From contig NZ_JAAVJH010000002.1 of NCBI RefSeq assembly GCF_012035195.1, positions 372,001 to 436,000 on the forward strand: 64,000 bases of DNA, read 5' to 3'. Origin of the DNA: Sphingomonas corticis. Lineage in GTDB: Bacteria > Pseudomonadota > Alphaproteobacteria > Sphingomonadales > Sphingomonadaceae. A program made the position numbers and the translations under genes. A model generated the notes under the pieces. It did no database searches, was not told the origin of the DNA, and saw only the letters and a program-made list of their open reading frames with translations. Every line of letters starts with the position of its first letter. Position 1 is the stretch's first letter. This document shows, piece after piece, positions 1 through 9,970 of this stretch.

Positions 1-183
1 TTCGAGATTGTCGCCGTAGTAGAGATGGTTTGCAGGACGGTTGCGGGCGGCGGCAGTCATGCCCCCGCATGAAGGACGGTTGCGGCCCGGCGTCCAACGG
101 TGTTGCCTCCATTATGGCGGTATTCCGCGGCACGCGGGAGGACGCCGGGGCCGGGCGGGGCCTCGCCCCGCCCGGTGTCCGCG
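1..183. other. Left-edge intergenic stretch, no gene seen
   Basis: I see no convincing gene here. Open frames in this stretch are short high-G+C frames that run on antisense to hppA. The only structure is a 12-base direct repeat (GGACGGTTGCGG at 35-46 and 74-85) and the hairpin listed separately downstream of hppA. A gene lying to the left of the window could use part of this as its flank. Confidence 0.5.
151..175 (-). terminator. GC hairpin downstream of hppA
   Basis: A perfect 10-base-pair stem (CCGGGCGGGG with CCCCGCCCGG) closes a 5-base loop, starting 9 bases past the hppA stop codon. No T run follows on the hppA strand, so it is either a weak intrinsic terminator or an RNA-stabilising 3' hairpin. 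Confidence 0.5.
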
Positions 184-2370
184 TCAGCCGCCCCCGCCCG
201 CCAGCGCGGCGAGCAGCAGCAGCGCGACGATATTGGTGATCTTGATCATCGGGTTCACGGCGGGCCCCGCGGTATCCTTGTACGGGTCGCCCACGGTATC
301 GCCGGTCACCGCGGCCTTGTGCGCCTCGCTGCCCTTGCCGCCGTGGTTGCCGTCTTCGATATACTTCTTCGCATTGTCCCACGCGCCGCCGCCACTGGTC
401 ATCGACAGCGCGACGAACAGGCCGGAGACGATCACGCCCAGCAGCATCGCCCCCAGCGCGGCGAAGCCCGATGCCTGCCCGTCCACCGCGGTGACGACGA
501 AGTAGAGCACGATCGGCGACAGCACGGGCAGCAGCGAGGGGACGATCATCTCCTTGATCGCCGCGCGCGTGACCAGGTCGACGGTGCGGCCGTAATTGGG
601 CCTGCTGGTGCCCTGCATGATGCCGGGATTGTCGCGGAACTGCCCGCGCACCTCCTCGACCACGGCGCCCGCCGCCCGGCCGACCGCGGTCATGCCGAAC
701 GCGCCGAACAGGTACGGCAGCAGCGCGCCCAGCAGCAGTCCGACGATCACGTACGGGTTGGACAGGCTGAAATCCACGGTCAGGTCGGGGAAGTACGTCT
801 GCAGGTCGGTGGTATAGGCGCCGAACAGCACCAGCGCGGCGAGGCCCGCGGAGCCGATCGCATAGCCCTTGGTCACCGCCTTGGTCGTGTTGCCGACCGC
901 GTCGAGCGCGTCGGTCTTGTGCCGCACCTCGTCCTCCAGCCCGGCCATCTCGGCGATGCCGCCGGCATTGTCGGTCACCGGACCATAAGCGTCGAGTGCC
1001 ACCACCATGCCCGCCAGCGCCAGCATCGACGTTGCGGCGAAGGCGATGCCGATGATCCCGGCCAGCTTGTACGCCGCGATCACCGCGACGACGATCACCA
1101 GCGTCGGCAGCGCCGTCGCCTCCAGCGAGATGGCCAGGCCCTGGATCACGTTGGTGCCGTGCCCGGTCTCGCTCGCCTTGGCGATCGACTTGACCGGGCG
1201 ATAGTTGGTGCCGGTGTAATATTCGGTGATCCACACGATCAGGCCGGTGACGGCCAGGCCGATCAGCATGCACCAGAACAGGTCCATGCCGGTGAACGCG
1301 CTCGCCGCGGGTACGCCCGCCACGGCGGCGTCGGCCGGCGTGGTCGCGTCGGCGGTGGGCGCGGCGCCCAGCCCCGCGTCAAGGAAGCCCGCGCCGCCGA
1401 TCACCGCGTTCATGTCGCCCAGCGTATATTGCGTGGCCAGGTAGATCGCCGGGATGGACAGGATCGCCGACGTCCAGAATCCCTTGTACAGCGCACCCAT
1501 GATCGATCCGTTGCGGCCCAGCCGCACCATGTACGTGCCGATGATGCTGGTCACGATGCACACGCCGCCGACCGCCAGCGGCAGGCTCATCAGCCGGAGC
1601 AGTTCGGCCGCGTCCGCCTGGATCAGCAGCGCGATGGAGATCATCGTCACGCCCAGCGTCACGACATAGGTCTCGAACAGGTCGGCGGCCATGCCGGCGC
1701 AGTCGCCGACGTTGTCGCCGACGTTGTCGGCGATGACGGCGGGGTTGCGGGGGTCGTCCTCCGGTATGCCCGCCTCCACCTTGCCGACCAGGTCGGCCCC
1801 CACGTCCGCCGCCTTGGTGAAGATGCCGCCGCCCAGCCGCGCGAAGATCGAGATCAGCGACGCGCCGAAGGCGAGTGCGGTCAGCGCCTCCACGATCTCG
1901 CGATCGTTGGGCGCGCGTCCCTCGACCGACACGAGGAACCAGAAGAACCCGGCGATGGCGAGCAGGCCGAGCCCCGCCACCAGCATCCCCGTCACCGCGC
2001 CGGAGCGGAAGGCGGTGGTGAGGCCACCCTGGAGCGACCCGCGCGCTGCCTCTGCGGTGCGCACGTTGGCGCGCACGGAGATGTTCATGCCGACATAGCC
2101 CGCCACGCCGGACAGCACCGCGCCGATCAGGAAACCGATGGTGGAAAGGAGCCCGAGGGTGAGGAAGAGGATCACGGCGACGATCGCGCCGACGATGGCG
2201 ATGGTGGTGTACTGTCGCCCCAGGTACGCCTTGGCACCTTCCTGGATGGCGGCGGCGATGTCCTGCATTTTGGCGTTGCCGGCGGGCTGTCGCAGCACCT
2301 GCTGGCTGGTGACGATGCCATAGACCACGGCGATCAGGCCGCAGACCATGGCGAGGTAGACCGTCGTCAT
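184..2370 (-). CDS. hppA: K+-independent H+-translocating pyrophosphatase
   Basis: This is a 728-residue membrane pyrophosphatase that couples pyrophosphate hydrolysis to proton export across the inner membrane. The family substrate-binding motif [11 protein letters not shown] is at residues 189-199, followed by the Asp-rich [11 protein letters not shown] segment. About 16 hydrophobic helices fit the family. [10 protein letters not shown] at residues 493-502 carries the Lys and Thr that mark the K+-independent subfamily; the K+-dependent enzymes have Ala and Gly there. The start was placed at 2370 because GGGGAGAG lies just upstream and the protein then opens with a hydrophobic helix; a longer in-frame extension reaches 2448 but is Arg-rich. 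It follows thiL with an 87-base gap and probably shares its transcript. Confidence 0.95.
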   Translation of the reverse strand: MTTVYLAMVCGLIAVVYGIVTSQQVLRQPAGNAKMQDIAAAIQEGAKAYLGRQYTTIAIVGAIVAVILFLTLGLLSTIGFLIGAVLSGVAGYVGMNISVRANVRTAEAARGSLQGGLTTAFRSGAVTGMLVAGLGLLAIAGFFWFLVSVEGRAPNDREIVEALTALAFGASLISIFARLGGGIFTKAADVGADLVGKVEAGIPEDDPRNPAVIADNVGDNVGDCAGMAADLFETYVVTLGVTMISIALLIQADAAELLRLMSLPLAVGGVCIVTSIIGTYMVRLGRNGSIMGALYKGFWTSAILSIPAIYLATQYTLGDMNAVIGGAGFLDAGLGAAPTADATTPADAAVAGVPAASAFTGMDLFWCMLIGLAVTGLIVWITEYYTGTNYRPVKSIAKASETGHGTNVIQGLAISLEATALPTLVIVVAVIAAYKLAGIIGIAFAATSMLALAGMVVALDAYGPVTDNAGGIAEMAGLEDEVRHKTDALDAVGNTTKAVTKGYAIGSAGLAALVLFGAYTTDLQTYFPDLTVDFSLSNPYVIVGLLLGALLPYLFGAFGMTAVGRAAGAVVEEVRGQFRDNPGIMQGTSRPNYGRTVDLVTRAAIKEMIVPSLLPVLSPIVLYFVVTAVDGQASGFAALGAMLLGVIVSGLFVALSMTSGGGAWDNAKKYIEDGNHGGKGSEAHKAAVTGDTVGDPYKDTAGPAVNPMIKITNIVALLLLAALAGGGG

Positions 2371-2457
2371 GCTCGCATCTCTCCCCTCGTGGGCGCCCCG
2401 CCCCGGTCTTCTGCCGGATGCGAGGCGACGAATCGGGAGGCTAGGCAAGGCGGAAGG

Positions 2458-3360
2458 TCAGCGCAACCCGTGCTCGAAGCCCAGTCGGGCGGGGAGGGTA
2501 AGCGACTGACCCTCATAGGTTAAGCGCAATCCCGCGCCCGAGGCGAAGCGCCCGACCGCGGTGGCGGCGGCGGGCGGCGTTCGGTCCGGCGCGGCGGCGA
2601 ACAGCAGCTGGTAATCGTCGCCCGCACCCGCGGCGAACAGCCGCGCCGCGCGGGTGCCGCCGCGTGCGCGCACGAAGGCGTCGGACAGCGGCACCGCGTC
2701 CAGCGCGATCTCCACCGCCAGCCCGCTCGCCGCCGCCATGCGGGCGGCGTCGATCAGCAGCCCGTCGGACACGTCCATCATGGCGTGGACCAGCGGCGCC
2801 AGCACGCGCCCCTCGGCCAGTCGCGGCTGCGGACGGCGGTAGGCGGCGACCAGGGCGGCGTCGTCCTTTCCTTCCTGCAGCAAGGCCAGCCCCGCGCCCG
2901 CGTCGCCGATCGTCCCGGTGACGAACAGCGCATCGCCCGCGCGCGCGCCGCTGCGCGCCGGGGCGGGCGCCTCGGCACCGATCGCGGTGCACGTCAGCAC
3001 CCGCGGCGCACCCGCGGGCAATGACACGGTGTCGCCGCCGATCAGCGGGCAGTCCAACCCGGCGAGCACCGCGGCCATCCCGTCGAGGAACGCCGCATCC
3101 CATGCGGCATCGGAGAGCGGCAGGTTCAGCAGCACCCCCTCCACGCGCGCGCCCTTCGCGGCGAGATCGGACAGGTTCGTCGCCACCAATTTCCACGCCA
3201 CGTCCGCGGGCGGATCGCCGGAAAGGAAGTGCACGCCCTCCACCAGCGTGTCGGTGGTGACGACGAACGGACCCAGCGTGGCGGCATCGTCCGCCAGCCC
3301 ACGGGCGCCCGGGTGCAGCGGCAGCGCGCGCAGCCGCGCAAGGAACGCGGCCTCGTTCAT
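2458..3360 (-). CDS. thiL: Thiamine-monophosphate kinase
   Basis: ThiL phosphorylates thiamine monophosphate to the active cofactor thiamine diphosphate. The 300-residue product has the AIRS/PurM-type fold signatures: an acidic ADDAA near residue 23, DTLVEGVHF at 36-44, GGDTVS in the middle, and MDVSDGLLIDA in the C-terminal half. The usual GDDAA motif reads ADDAA here, a mild deviation. It lies between a diguanylate cyclase gene and hppA. A nusB-thiL neighbourhood is common in proteobacteria, and here the pair is separated by two other genes. Confidence 0.93.
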   Translation of the reverse strand: MNEAAFLARLRALPLHPGARGLADDAATLGPFVVTTDTLVEGVHFLSGDPPADVAWKLVATNLSDLAAKGARVEGVLLNLPLSDAAWDAAFLDGMAAVLAGLDCPLIGGDTVSLPAGAPRVLTCTAIGAEAPAPARSGARAGDALFVTGTIGDAGAGLALLQEGKDDAALVAAYRRPQPRLAEGRVLAPLVHAMMDVSDGLLIDAARMAAASGLAVEIALDAVPLSDAFVRARGGTRAARLFAAGAGDDYQLLFAAAPDRTPPAAATAVGRFASGAGLRLTYEGQSLTLPARLGFEHGLR

Positions 3361-3499
3361 GCGGACGGCGGCAGGAGCATGGCAAGCGCGCTACACCGCA
3401 TCGCCGCGCGCGCCTATAGCCTGCCCGCGCAGAACCCCCCTTTGCGGTGCCACACATCGCTCGTGTTCCCGCGCAGGCGGAAATCAGGGCCAGGCAGCA

Positions 3500-3517
3500 C
3501 GAAGACGCGCGTCTTCG
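3500..3517. repeat. Perfect 18-base palindrome
   Basis: CGAAGACGC followed directly by its reverse complement lies in the 252-base gap between the diguanylate cyclase stop and the thiL start. The surrounding bases (a TTCCCGCGCAGGCGG string near 3465) resemble intergenic repeat fragments seen in sphingomonad genomes. It may be a hairpin ending the upstream transcript or a degraded repeat. No other feature is evident between 3361 and 3612. Confidence 0.5.
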
Positions 3518-3612
3518 CGGCACCGACTTTCCGCGTGCGCGCGGCCGCCACGGAAATCCGCGAGATCCTCGACCGGCTTCGAAGTGCGGATCGAGTGGGG
3601 GGCAGATCAGAC

Positions 3613-5379
3613 CTAACCGGCGGCGGCGCGCACGCAGTTCCTGCCGCCGCGCTTGGCCTCGTACAGCGCCACGTCGGCCGCGCCGATCAGGTCGGACGGG
3701 GACATCGACGGCATCCACGGCGCCAGCCCGACGCTCAGCGACGTCAGCACGGCGACGTTGCCGGCCTGGTGCACCGGGCGGCGCGCCACCGACTGGCCGA
3801 TCCGCTCGCACGCGCCGCGCGCCGCGTCCGCGTCGGAGGCGAAGAGGATGACGAACTCGTCCCCGCCCAGCCGCGCCACCAGATCGTCCCCGCGCGTGCC
3901 CGCCACCAGTCGCTGCGCGATCTCCTTCAGCACGGCGTCGCCCACCTGGTGGCCGTTGCCGTCGTTGATCGACTTGAAGCGATCGACGTCGATCATCGCC
4001 AGCGTCGCCGGGCGCAGCCCGTCGGCGTGCCACGCCGCCAGCCGCTTCTCGAACCCGGCACGGTTGACCAGGCCGGTCAGGCTGTCGGTGTCGGCCGCCT
4101 TCACCAGCATCGCTTCCGCCCGCTTCCGCGCGGAGATGTCGCGCACGGTGGCGACCACCGCGTCCAGGTGACCGGCATCGATCACCGCCTTGAACGCCAC
4201 TTCCATCGTCAGGTGCGGACGGTGCGGCAGCTTCAGCTCCGTCGTGCGCACCTCGCCCGAGGCGATCGCCGCCTCGAACGCGTGCGCCACGTGCGCGTCG
4301 ACCCGCGCGCCCGGGCGCAGCAGGCAGCTGCCGACCAGCCGGTGCGAACCGATGCCCAGCAATTCCACCACCGGTCCGTGCGCGGACAGGCAGGTGCCGT
4401 CCGCGTCGAAGCGCAGCAGCACGTCGGCGGAATGCGCCATCAGCAGCCGCAGGCTCTCCTCGCGCTCGCGCAGCCGCACCATCACGTCGTGCCGCGCGCC
4501 GATCACCGCGGCGACCGGCAGGATCGTCAGCGTCAGCGCGGCGAGGTAGAATTGGAAGGCGAAGGCCTGCACCGCCGCGCTTCCGGCCATGGATGCGAAC
4601 GGTCCGTGACCCGTCGTCGTCGCGGTCGCGCCGACCAGCGCCACCACCAGCAGCGCCGCCTGCGCGCCCAGCCGCCCGTTGCGGAACGCGGCGATCAGCA
4701 GCGGCACGAAGGTGAAGAACAGGATCGGCAGCGGCGGCCCGGCGAAGATCGCGGTGGTCACACCGGCGGCCAGCGCCAGCAGCGCGGTGGTCTCCAGCCG
4801 GCGCGTCCAGCGGCTGGTCGCGATCGCGCGGCGATACTCGCCCGCCGCCAGGTCGCACAGGAAGGGCGTGAAGATCAGGATGCCCAGCGCGTTGCTGGCG
4901 AACCAGTGCACGAAGGAGGTGTCCAGCGGGGCGCCGAAGGTGATCCAGCCCGCCGTCGCCCCCGCCGCGGCGCCTGCCGCAGGCGCGGCCAGCGCGCCGA
5001 AGAACACGAAGCGCGACAGGCTGGCGCCGTCCTCCAGCAGCCCGCCCGCGCGCGGGTGCCGGCGCAGCATATGCGCGGCGAACAGGACCTGCCCCATGTT
5101 GATCGCGCCGTAGAGCACCAGCCCCGGCGTCCAGCCGCGCGTCGCGACGTTGGCGATCAGATTGGCGATCCATCCCGCGGCGAGCAGCACGGGCCACTCG
5201 GCGCGCGCGCGCGTCAGCAGCAGCGCCAGGATCACCGCGTCCGCCGCCCACACCGTCGCCGGCGCCGCCGCCTTCGCGGTCAGCGCGATCGTGGCCGTCG
5301 CCAGCGCGGCATAGCCGATCGCGCCGGCCAGCGGCACGGCCCAGCGGCGGGCACCCCATCGTGCGGACATCTTCCCCAT
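3613..5379 (-). CDS. Membrane diguanylate cyclase, MASE1-PAS-GGDEF
   Basis: This protein should make cyclic di-GMP from two GTP. Of 588 residues, the first ~300 form a multi-helix MASE1-like membrane sensor, a PAS-like segment follows (~305-425), and a GGDEF domain ends the protein. The active-site GGDEF is intact. RGDD lies exactly five residues before it, matching the RxxD product-inhibition site. MIDVDRFKSINDGNGH is the usual metal/substrate segment. No EAL domain is present, so it is a synthase only. The start could be 5379 or a second ATG at 5370. It sits between DUF4169 and thiL and interrupts a otherwise housekeeping run. The sensed signal is unknown. Confidence 0.92.
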   Translation of the reverse strand: MGKMSARWGARRWAVPLAGAIGYAALATATIALTAKAAAPATVWAADAVILALLLTRARAEWPVLLAAGWIANLIANVATRGWTPGLVLYGAINMGQVLFAAHMLRRHPRAGGLLEDGASLSRFVFFGALAAPAAGAAAGATAGWITFGAPLDTSFVHWFASNALGILIFTPFLCDLAAGEYRRAIATSRWTRRLETTALLALAAGVTTAIFAGPPLPILFFTFVPLLIAAFRNGRLGAQAALLVVALVGATATTTGHGPFASMAGSAAVQAFAFQFYLAALTLTILPVAAVIGARHDVMVRLREREESLRLLMAHSADVLLRFDADGTCLSAHGPVVELLGIGSHRLVGSCLLRPGARVDAHVAHAFEAAIASGEVRTTELKLPHRPHLTMEVAFKAVIDAGHLDAVVATVRDISARKRAEAMLVKAADTDSLTGLVNRAGFEKRLAAWHADGLRPATLAMIDVDRFKSINDGNGHQVGDAVLKEIAQRLVAGTRGDDLVARLGGDEFVILFASDADAARGACERIGQSVARRPVHQAGNVAVLTSLSVGLAPWMPSMSPSDLIGAADVALYEAKRGGRNCVRAAAG

Positions 5380-5428
5380 GGCGCGAGTCCTAACGCGGCG
5401 AAGGTAAACCGACCGGTAACGCGCGCGT

Positions 5429-5626
5429 TCAGTCCACCGCAGGCGGAACCCCCGGCTCGCGCCGCGCGCCGTCCAGCGCCGCCTCGCGCCGCGCCGCGTC
5501 GGCGCGGTCGGCGTCCTTCTGCGCCTTCGTCCGGCCGTGCGCGACGCGGTTGGCGGCGGCCTGGCTACGCCGCGCCGCGCTCGCCTTGGCCTTGCGCGCG
5601 TGGTTCAGGTTCACGACGTCGCCCAT
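5429..5626 (-). CDS. DUF4169 family small basic protein
   Basis: The 65-residue product begins MGDVVNLNHARKAK and is rich in Lys, Arg and Ala, with RVAHGRTKAQKDAD in the middle; this matches the DUF4169 family of alphaproteobacteria, whose function is unknown. It starts three bases after the nusB stop codon and is therefore almost surely translated from the same transcript. A nucleic-acid-binding role would fit its charge, but that is only inference. Confidence 0.8.
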   Translation of the reverse strand: MGDVVNLNHARKAKASAARRSQAAANRVAHGRTKAQKDADRADAARREAALDGARREPGVPPAVD

Positions 5627-5629
5627 GGC

Positions 5630-6106
5630 TCAGCCGCGCACGTCCTTCGCGATCGCGTCCAGCAGGCCGTTGACGAAGCCCGATTCGCGGCGCTCGTAGA
5701 AGGCGTGGGCGACGTCCACATACTCGCTGATCGCCGCGCCGGTGGGCACGTCGGCGCGCGCCAGCAGCTCAAAGGTGCCCGCGCGCAGGATCGCCTTCAT
5801 CGGCTTGTCCAACCGGTCGAGCGCCCAACCCTGCGCCAGCTTGCGCGCGATCAGCGCGTCGATCTCCTCCGCGCGCGCGTGCGCGCCCGTCACCACGTCG
5901 TCGAAGAAGGCGACGTCGGCGTCGGCATATTCCACGTCCTCGATCGTCGCGCCGATGCGGTGGTGGTGGAATTCGTGCAGCAGCGCGGGGATCGCGGTCC
6001 CCTCCATGTCGTGCTGGTACAGCGCCTGGACGGCGGCGAGCCGCGCCGCGGCGCGCGCGCGCGAGCGCGCGGGGGAAGAGGAGGAGCGTGCCATAAGCGG
6101 CGCCAT
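5630..6106 (-). CDS. nusB: Transcription antitermination factor NusB
   Basis: NusB binds boxA RNA with NusE (S10) to build the rRNA antitermination complex. The 158-residue product shows the all-helical NusB pattern: an Arg-rich start, RLAAVQALYQHDMEG, LIARKLAQGWALDRLDKPMKA, and the C-terminal block EYVDVAHAFYERRESGFVNG with LLDAIAKDVRG. An alternative start at 6094 would shorten it to 154 residues. It lies 29 bases after hisD and just before the DUF4169 gene, so hisG-hisD-nusB-DUF4169 looks like one transcript. Confidence 0.93.
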   Translation of the reverse strand: MAPLMARSSSSPARSRARAAARLAAVQALYQHDMEGTAIPALLHEFHHHRIGATIEDVEYADADVAFFDDVVTGAHARAEEIDALIARKLAQGWALDRLDKPMKAILRAGTFELLARADVPTGAAISEYVDVAHAFYERRESGFVNGLLDAIAKDVRG

Positions 6107-6135
6107 GTAGGCGCGCCGGGGCAGCGCGTCACCCC

Positions 6136-7431
6136 TCAGCGGTTCGTCCGCAGCCGCAGCGCCACCGATCGCGCGTGCGCGGGCAGCCCCTCCGCCTCCG
6201 CCAGCGCGATCGTCGCCGGGCCCAGCTCCGCCAGCGCGGTCTCGTCCAGCTGGAGGAAGCTGGTCCGCTTCATGAAGTCGATGACGCCCAGGCCGCTGGC
6301 GAAGCGTGCGCGCCGCCCGGTCGGCAGCACGTGGTTGGGTCCCGCGACATAGTCGCCGATCGCCTCGGGCGTGTGCCGGCCCAGGAAGGCGGAGCCGGCG
6401 TGGCGCAGCCGGTCGAACAGCGCCTGCGGGTCGTCGCACGCCAGCTCGACATGCTCCGGCGCCAGCCGGTCGACCAGCGGCATCGCGTCCGCCAGCGTCG
6501 GCACCAGCACGATCGCGCCATTGTCCTCCCACGCCGCGCGCGCCACCGCCTGCGTCGGCAGCGTGGACAGCTGCCGCTCTACCGCCGCGGCGGCGGCATC
6601 GGCGAAGGCGGCATCGTCGGTGAACAGGATCGACTGCGTCGTCGTGTCGTGCTCGGCCTGGCTCAAGAGGTCGGCGGCGATCCACTCGGCGTCGTTGGCG
6701 CCGTCCGCCACGACGACGATCTCGCTCGGCCCGGCCACCATGTCGATGCCGACCACGCCGTAGACCTGCCGCTTGGCCTCCGCGACCCAGGCATTGCCGG
6801 GGCCCGTCACCACATCGACCCGCGCGATCCGCTCGGTGCCGTAGGCGAGCGCGGCGATCGCCTGCGCCCCGCCGATCCGCCACACCTCGTCCGCCCGCGC
6901 GACGTGCGCGGCGGCCAGCACCAGCGGGTTGATCGCGCCATCCGGAGTCGGCGTGACGACGACCAGCCGGTCCACCCCGGCGACCCGCGCGGGGATCGCG
7001 TTCATCAGCAGCGTGGAGGGATAGGCCGCGCGCCCGCCGGGGACGTACACGCCCGCCGCCTCCACCGCGCGCCACCGCGCGCCCAGCCGCACGCCCGCTG
7101 CGTCGGTGAAGGCGCTGTCCTGGGGCCGCTGCTTCTCGTGATAGGCGCGGATGCGCGTGGCGGCGAGTTCCAGCGCGGCGCGCAGTTCGGGCTCCAGCGC
7201 ATCGAAGGCGGCGGCGCAGGCGGCGGCGTCCACGCGCCAGCCGGTCTCGTCCAGGTCGTGCCGGTCCAGCTTGCGGGTGAAGGCGCGCAGTGCCGCGTCG
7301 CCCTCGTCGCGCACGCTGCGCACGATGGTGGCGACGTCGCGTGTCACGTCCGCCGCGCTCTCCCGCCGGGCGTCGACCAGCGCGTCGAAGCGCGCGGCGA
7401 AATCCGCGTCGCGCGTGTCCAGCCGGATCAC
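6136..7431 (-). CDS. hisD: Histidinol dehydrogenase
   Basis: HisD carries out the last two oxidations of histidine synthesis, histidinol to histidinal to histidine, with two NAD+. The 431-residue product contains the zinc-site segment [13 protein letters not shown], the catalytic APEHVEL, and [14 protein letters not shown]. It starts at a GTG whose last two bases overlap the TGA of hisG (GTGA), which implies translational coupling. A much longer open frame continues upstream but runs antisense-free through hisG in another frame and is not coding. Length and motifs are normal for the family. Confidence 0.95.
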   Translation of the reverse strand: MIRLDTRDADFAARFDALVDARRESAADVTRDVATIVRSVRDEGDAALRAFTRKLDRHDLDETGWRVDAAACAAAFDALEPELRAALELAATRIRAYHEKQRPQDSAFTDAAGVRLGARWRAVEAAGVYVPGGRAAYPSTLLMNAIPARVAGVDRLVVVTPTPDGAINPLVLAAAHVARADEVWRIGGAQAIAALAYGTERIARVDVVTGPGNAWVAEAKRQVYGVVGIDMVAGPSEIVVVADGANDAEWIAADLLSQAEHDTTTQSILFTDDAAFADAAAAAVERQLSTLPTQAVARAAWEDNGAIVLVPTLADAMPLVDRLAPEHVELACDDPQALFDRLRHAGSAFLGRHTPEAIGDYVAGPNHVLPTGRRARFASGLGVIDFMKRTSFLQLDETALAELGPATIALAEAEGLPAHARSVALRLRTNR

Positions 7432-8093
7432 GCCGCGGCCTCCGCGGCGACGGCGGCCCGGAACGCCTCCACCAGCGGGAAGACGTGCGCGCGCGTCTTC
7501 ATCGCGGCGCGGTTGACGACCAGCCGCGCCGACACGTCGATGATCCGCTCCACCTCGACCAGCCCGTTCTCCTTCAGCGTCCGGCCCGAGGAGACCAGGT
7601 CGACGATCCGCGCGGCGAGGCCCAGCGTCGGCGCCAGTTCCATCGCGCCGTTCAGCTTGATGCACTCCGCCTGCACGCCGCGCCGCGCGAAATGCTTCGC
7701 GGTGAGGTGCGGATACTTGGTCGCGACGCGCACGTGGCTCCATCCGCGCGGGTCGTCCTGCGCGGCGAGGTCGGCGGGCTCGGCGACCGACAGGCGGCAG
7801 TGGCCGATCCCCAGGTCCACGGGCGCGTAGAGCTCGGGATAGGCGAACTCGGCCAGCACGTCCGACCCGACGATCCCCAGCTGCGCCGCCCCGTGCGCGA
7901 CGAAGGTGGCGACGTCGAACGCGCGGACCCGGATCAGCTCGATGCGCGCGTCCTGCGTGGCGAAGCGCAGCGCGCGGCTGTCCTCGTCGCCGAACGCCGC
8001 CTCCGGCACGATGCCGGCGCGGGCGAGCAGCGGCAGCGCTTCCTTCAGGATGCGCCCCTTGGGCACGGCGATGACGATGGTGTCGCTGGACAT
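7428..8093 (-). CDS. hisG: ATP phosphoribosyltransferase, short form
   Basis: HisG joins ATP and PRPP in the first, feedback-regulated step of histidine synthesis. At 221 residues it is the short (HisG_S) type, which lacks the C-terminal histidine-binding domain and in known cases works with HisZ; no hisZ is in this window. The start [18 protein letters not shown] and the C-terminal [18 protein letters not shown] segment identify it. It heads the hisG-hisD-nusB run, and a 60-base gap separates it from the divergent DUF2332 gene. Confidence 0.94.
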   Translation of the reverse strand: MSSDTIVIAVPKGRILKEALPLLARAGIVPEAAFGDEDSRALRFATQDARIELIRVRAFDVATFVAHGAAQLGIVGSDVLAEFAYPELYAPVDLGIGHCRLSVAEPADLAAQDDPRGWSHVRVATKYPHLTAKHFARRGVQAECIKLNGAMELAPTLGLAARIVDLVSSGRTLKENGLVEVERIIDVSARLVVNRAAMKTRAHVFPLVEAFRAAVAAEAAA

Positions 8094-8153
8094 GACGCGC
8101 GGGCTTTACGCAGCGCATCCGACGGGCGCAATGAAGGAGGGAGGGAGGGCGAC

Positions 8154-9236
8154 ATGGCTGACGAGGCGACCAATCGCGCGGCATTCGAGATCCAGGCGGG
8201 CTATTGCGACGCGATGGCCGCCCCCGTCACCGCGCGGATCGCGCGCGCGTTGGGCAGCGGCACGACCTGCGCCAGCGCGACCGGCCGCCGCGTGCTCGAG
8301 TGGCCCGGGGAGCCGGTGGCGGACGCGCTGGTGCTGCGGCTGATCGGCGGCCTCCACGCGCTGCATCGTTCAGGGCAGGACCCGGCATTGTCGGCGATGT
8401 TCGCCGGCGGACCGGTCGAGCCGGCAGCGCTGGACGCCGTCCTCGTCCGCCACGACGCGGCGCTGCTGCCGTGGCTGGACGGTCCGCCGCAGACCAACGA
8501 GGCGGCGCGATCGGCGGGGCTGATGACCGGCCTGCTGCACGTCGTCGCCGCGGATCGCCTGCCGGTCGAGGTGCTGGAGATCGGTTCCAGCGCCGGGCTC
8601 AACCTGCTGATCGGCCGGATGCGCTTCGACCTGGGCGGGGTAGAGACCGGCCCGCGCGATTCGCCGCTCCTGATCCGCCCCGAATGGCGCGGCCCGCCGC
8701 CGCCCTCCGCGCAGGTCCGCGTCGCCTCGGCGCGCGGCGTCGACGTCGCGCCGGTCGACGTGCGTGATCCGGCGCAGGCGGAGCGGCTGGCGGGCTATGT
8801 GTGGATCGACGCGACCGAGCGGCAGGCGCGGCTCGACACCGCCATCGCGATGGTGCGCGCCGATCCGGTGGCGCTGGATCGCGGCGACGCGGCCGACTGG
8901 GTGGAGGCGCGGCTCGCCGAACCGCAACCGGCGGGTGTCGCGCGCGTGCTGATGCACTCGGTGGTGTGGCAGTATCTGCCGCCGGTCACGCAGGAGCGGA
9001 TTCGCAAGGCGATGGACGCGGCGGGCGCGCGCGCCTCCGCGGATCGCCCGCTCGCCTGGGTGATGATGGAGCCCAACCGCGACCTCCACCGCCACGAGGT
9101 GCGGGTGCGCCGCTGGCCGGTCGGCGAGGCGATGGAGCTGGTCGCGCTCACCCACGCCCACGGCGCCTGGGTGGAAGGGCTCGCGCCTCCCTACGAGACG
9201 CGCGACTACGTGATGCGCGCCGCCCCCGCCGGCTGA
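8154..9236 (+). CDS. DUF2332 family protein
   Basis: The 360-residue product belongs to the DUF2332 family, of unknown function. Visible segments are EIGSSAGLNLLIG (about residue 141), which resembles the glycine-rich S-adenosylmethionine loop of methyltransferases, and VLMHSVVWQYLP in the C-terminal half. A methyltransferase-like role is inference only. The ATG at 8154 was chosen because GGAGGGAGGG lies just before it; the open frame extends further upstream through hisG. Its last 31 bases overlap the end of the convergent C26 gene. Confidence 0.8.
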   Translation: MADEATNRAAFEIQAGYCDAMAAPVTARIARALGSGTTCASATGRRVLEWPGEPVADALVLRLIGGLHALHRSGQDPALSAMFAGGPVEPAALDAVLVRHDAALLPWLDGPPQTNEAARSAGLMTGLLHVVAADRLPVEVLEIGSSAGLNLLIGRMRFDLGGVETGPRDSPLLIRPEWRGPPPPSAQVRVASARGVDVAPVDVRDPAQAERLAGYVWIDATERQARLDTAIAMVRADPVALDRGDAADWVEARLAEPQPAGVARVLMHSVVWQYLPPVTQERIRKAMDAAGARASADRPLAWVMMEPNRDLHRHEVRVRRWPVGEAMELVALTHAHGAWVEGLAPPYETRDYVMRAAPAG

Positions 9237-9970
9237 CTGCCCGTCTGACCGCGCAGCGCGGCGTGCATCATTGCGAAGAACGCGCGGCTCGGCGCGCAGG
9301 CCGCGACGTCCCACTCGGGATGCCATTGCACCGCCATCACCGTGCCGCCGCACGGTTCGGCGGAGAACGCCTCGACCAGCCCGTCGTCGCTCGCCACCGC
9401 CTCGACCGCCAGCCCGGTGCCGAGCCGGTCGACGCCCTGCTCGTGCACCGAGTTGACCGTGGCGCGGCGATGCCCGCTCATCCGCGCCAGCCGGCCGCCG
9501 GGGTGAAGCTCGATGTCGTGGCGATGGTCGAACTGCTCGTCGAACGGCCAGTGCTCGCCGCGGTGGTGTGCGCCCGCGCAGTCGGCGGACAGCGTGCCGC
9601 CGAACAGCACGTTCAGCTCCTGGAAGCCGCGGCAGATGCCGAACACCGGCCGCCCCGCCTCGATCATCGCCGCCGACAGCCGCAGCGCCACCTCGTCGCG
9701 GTCGCGGTCGCGCTGGTCCTCCGCCACGGCCTCCGCCCCGCCGTAGCGCTCGGGCGAGACGTGCGAGCGCGATCCCGTCAGCAGCAGGCCGTCGAGCAGC
9801 TGCGACAGGCCCGCCACGTCGCTCGCCTCCGCCAGCGCGGGCACCAGCACCACGGTCGCCTCGGCCAGCCGGTCGAGCGGCGCGACGAAGCGGCTGGCGA
9901 CCACCTGCACCGGGCGCGCCGCCACCTCGTTGCAGCACAGCACCCCGACGACGGGGCGGCGCGCGCTCAC
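9206..9970 (-). CDS. C26 gamma-glutamyl-gamma-aminobutyrate hydrolase-like amidotransferase
   Basis: The 254-residue product is a class I glutamine amidotransferase of the peptidase C26 family, whose members hydrolyse gamma-glutamyl bonds (for example PuuD in putrescine breakdown). The nucleophile elbow is FGICRGFQELN and the catalytic His lies in VQWHPEWD. It starts at GTG 9970, overlapping the TGA of the serine acetyltransferase gene. The 3' end overlaps the convergent DUF2332 gene by 31 bases. No other polyamine genes are nearby, so the substrate is open. Confidence 0.85.
   Translation of the reverse strand: MSARRPVVGVLCCNEVAARPVQVVASRFVAPLDRLAEATVVLVPALAEASDVAGLSQLLDGLLLTGSRSHVSPERYGGAEAVAEDQRDRDRDEVALRLSAAMIEAGRPVFGICRGFQELNVLFGGTLSADCAGAHHRGEHWPFDEQFDHRHDIELHPGGRLARMSGHRRATVNSVHEQGVDRLGTGLAVEAVASDDGLVEAFSAEPCGGTVMAVQWHPEWDVAACAPSRAFFAMMHAALRGQTGSQPAGAARIT

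Noticed and set aside
35..85. Two GGACGGTTGCGG copies as an origin or CRISPR-like array
   Set aside because: Only two copies and no regular spacers; likely chance or local duplication.
100..2523. 807-residue open frame antisense to hppA
   Set aside because: High-G+C sequence leaves long open shadows opposite real genes; the translation is Arg/His/Gln-rich with no family motifs, while hppA on the other strand is complete.
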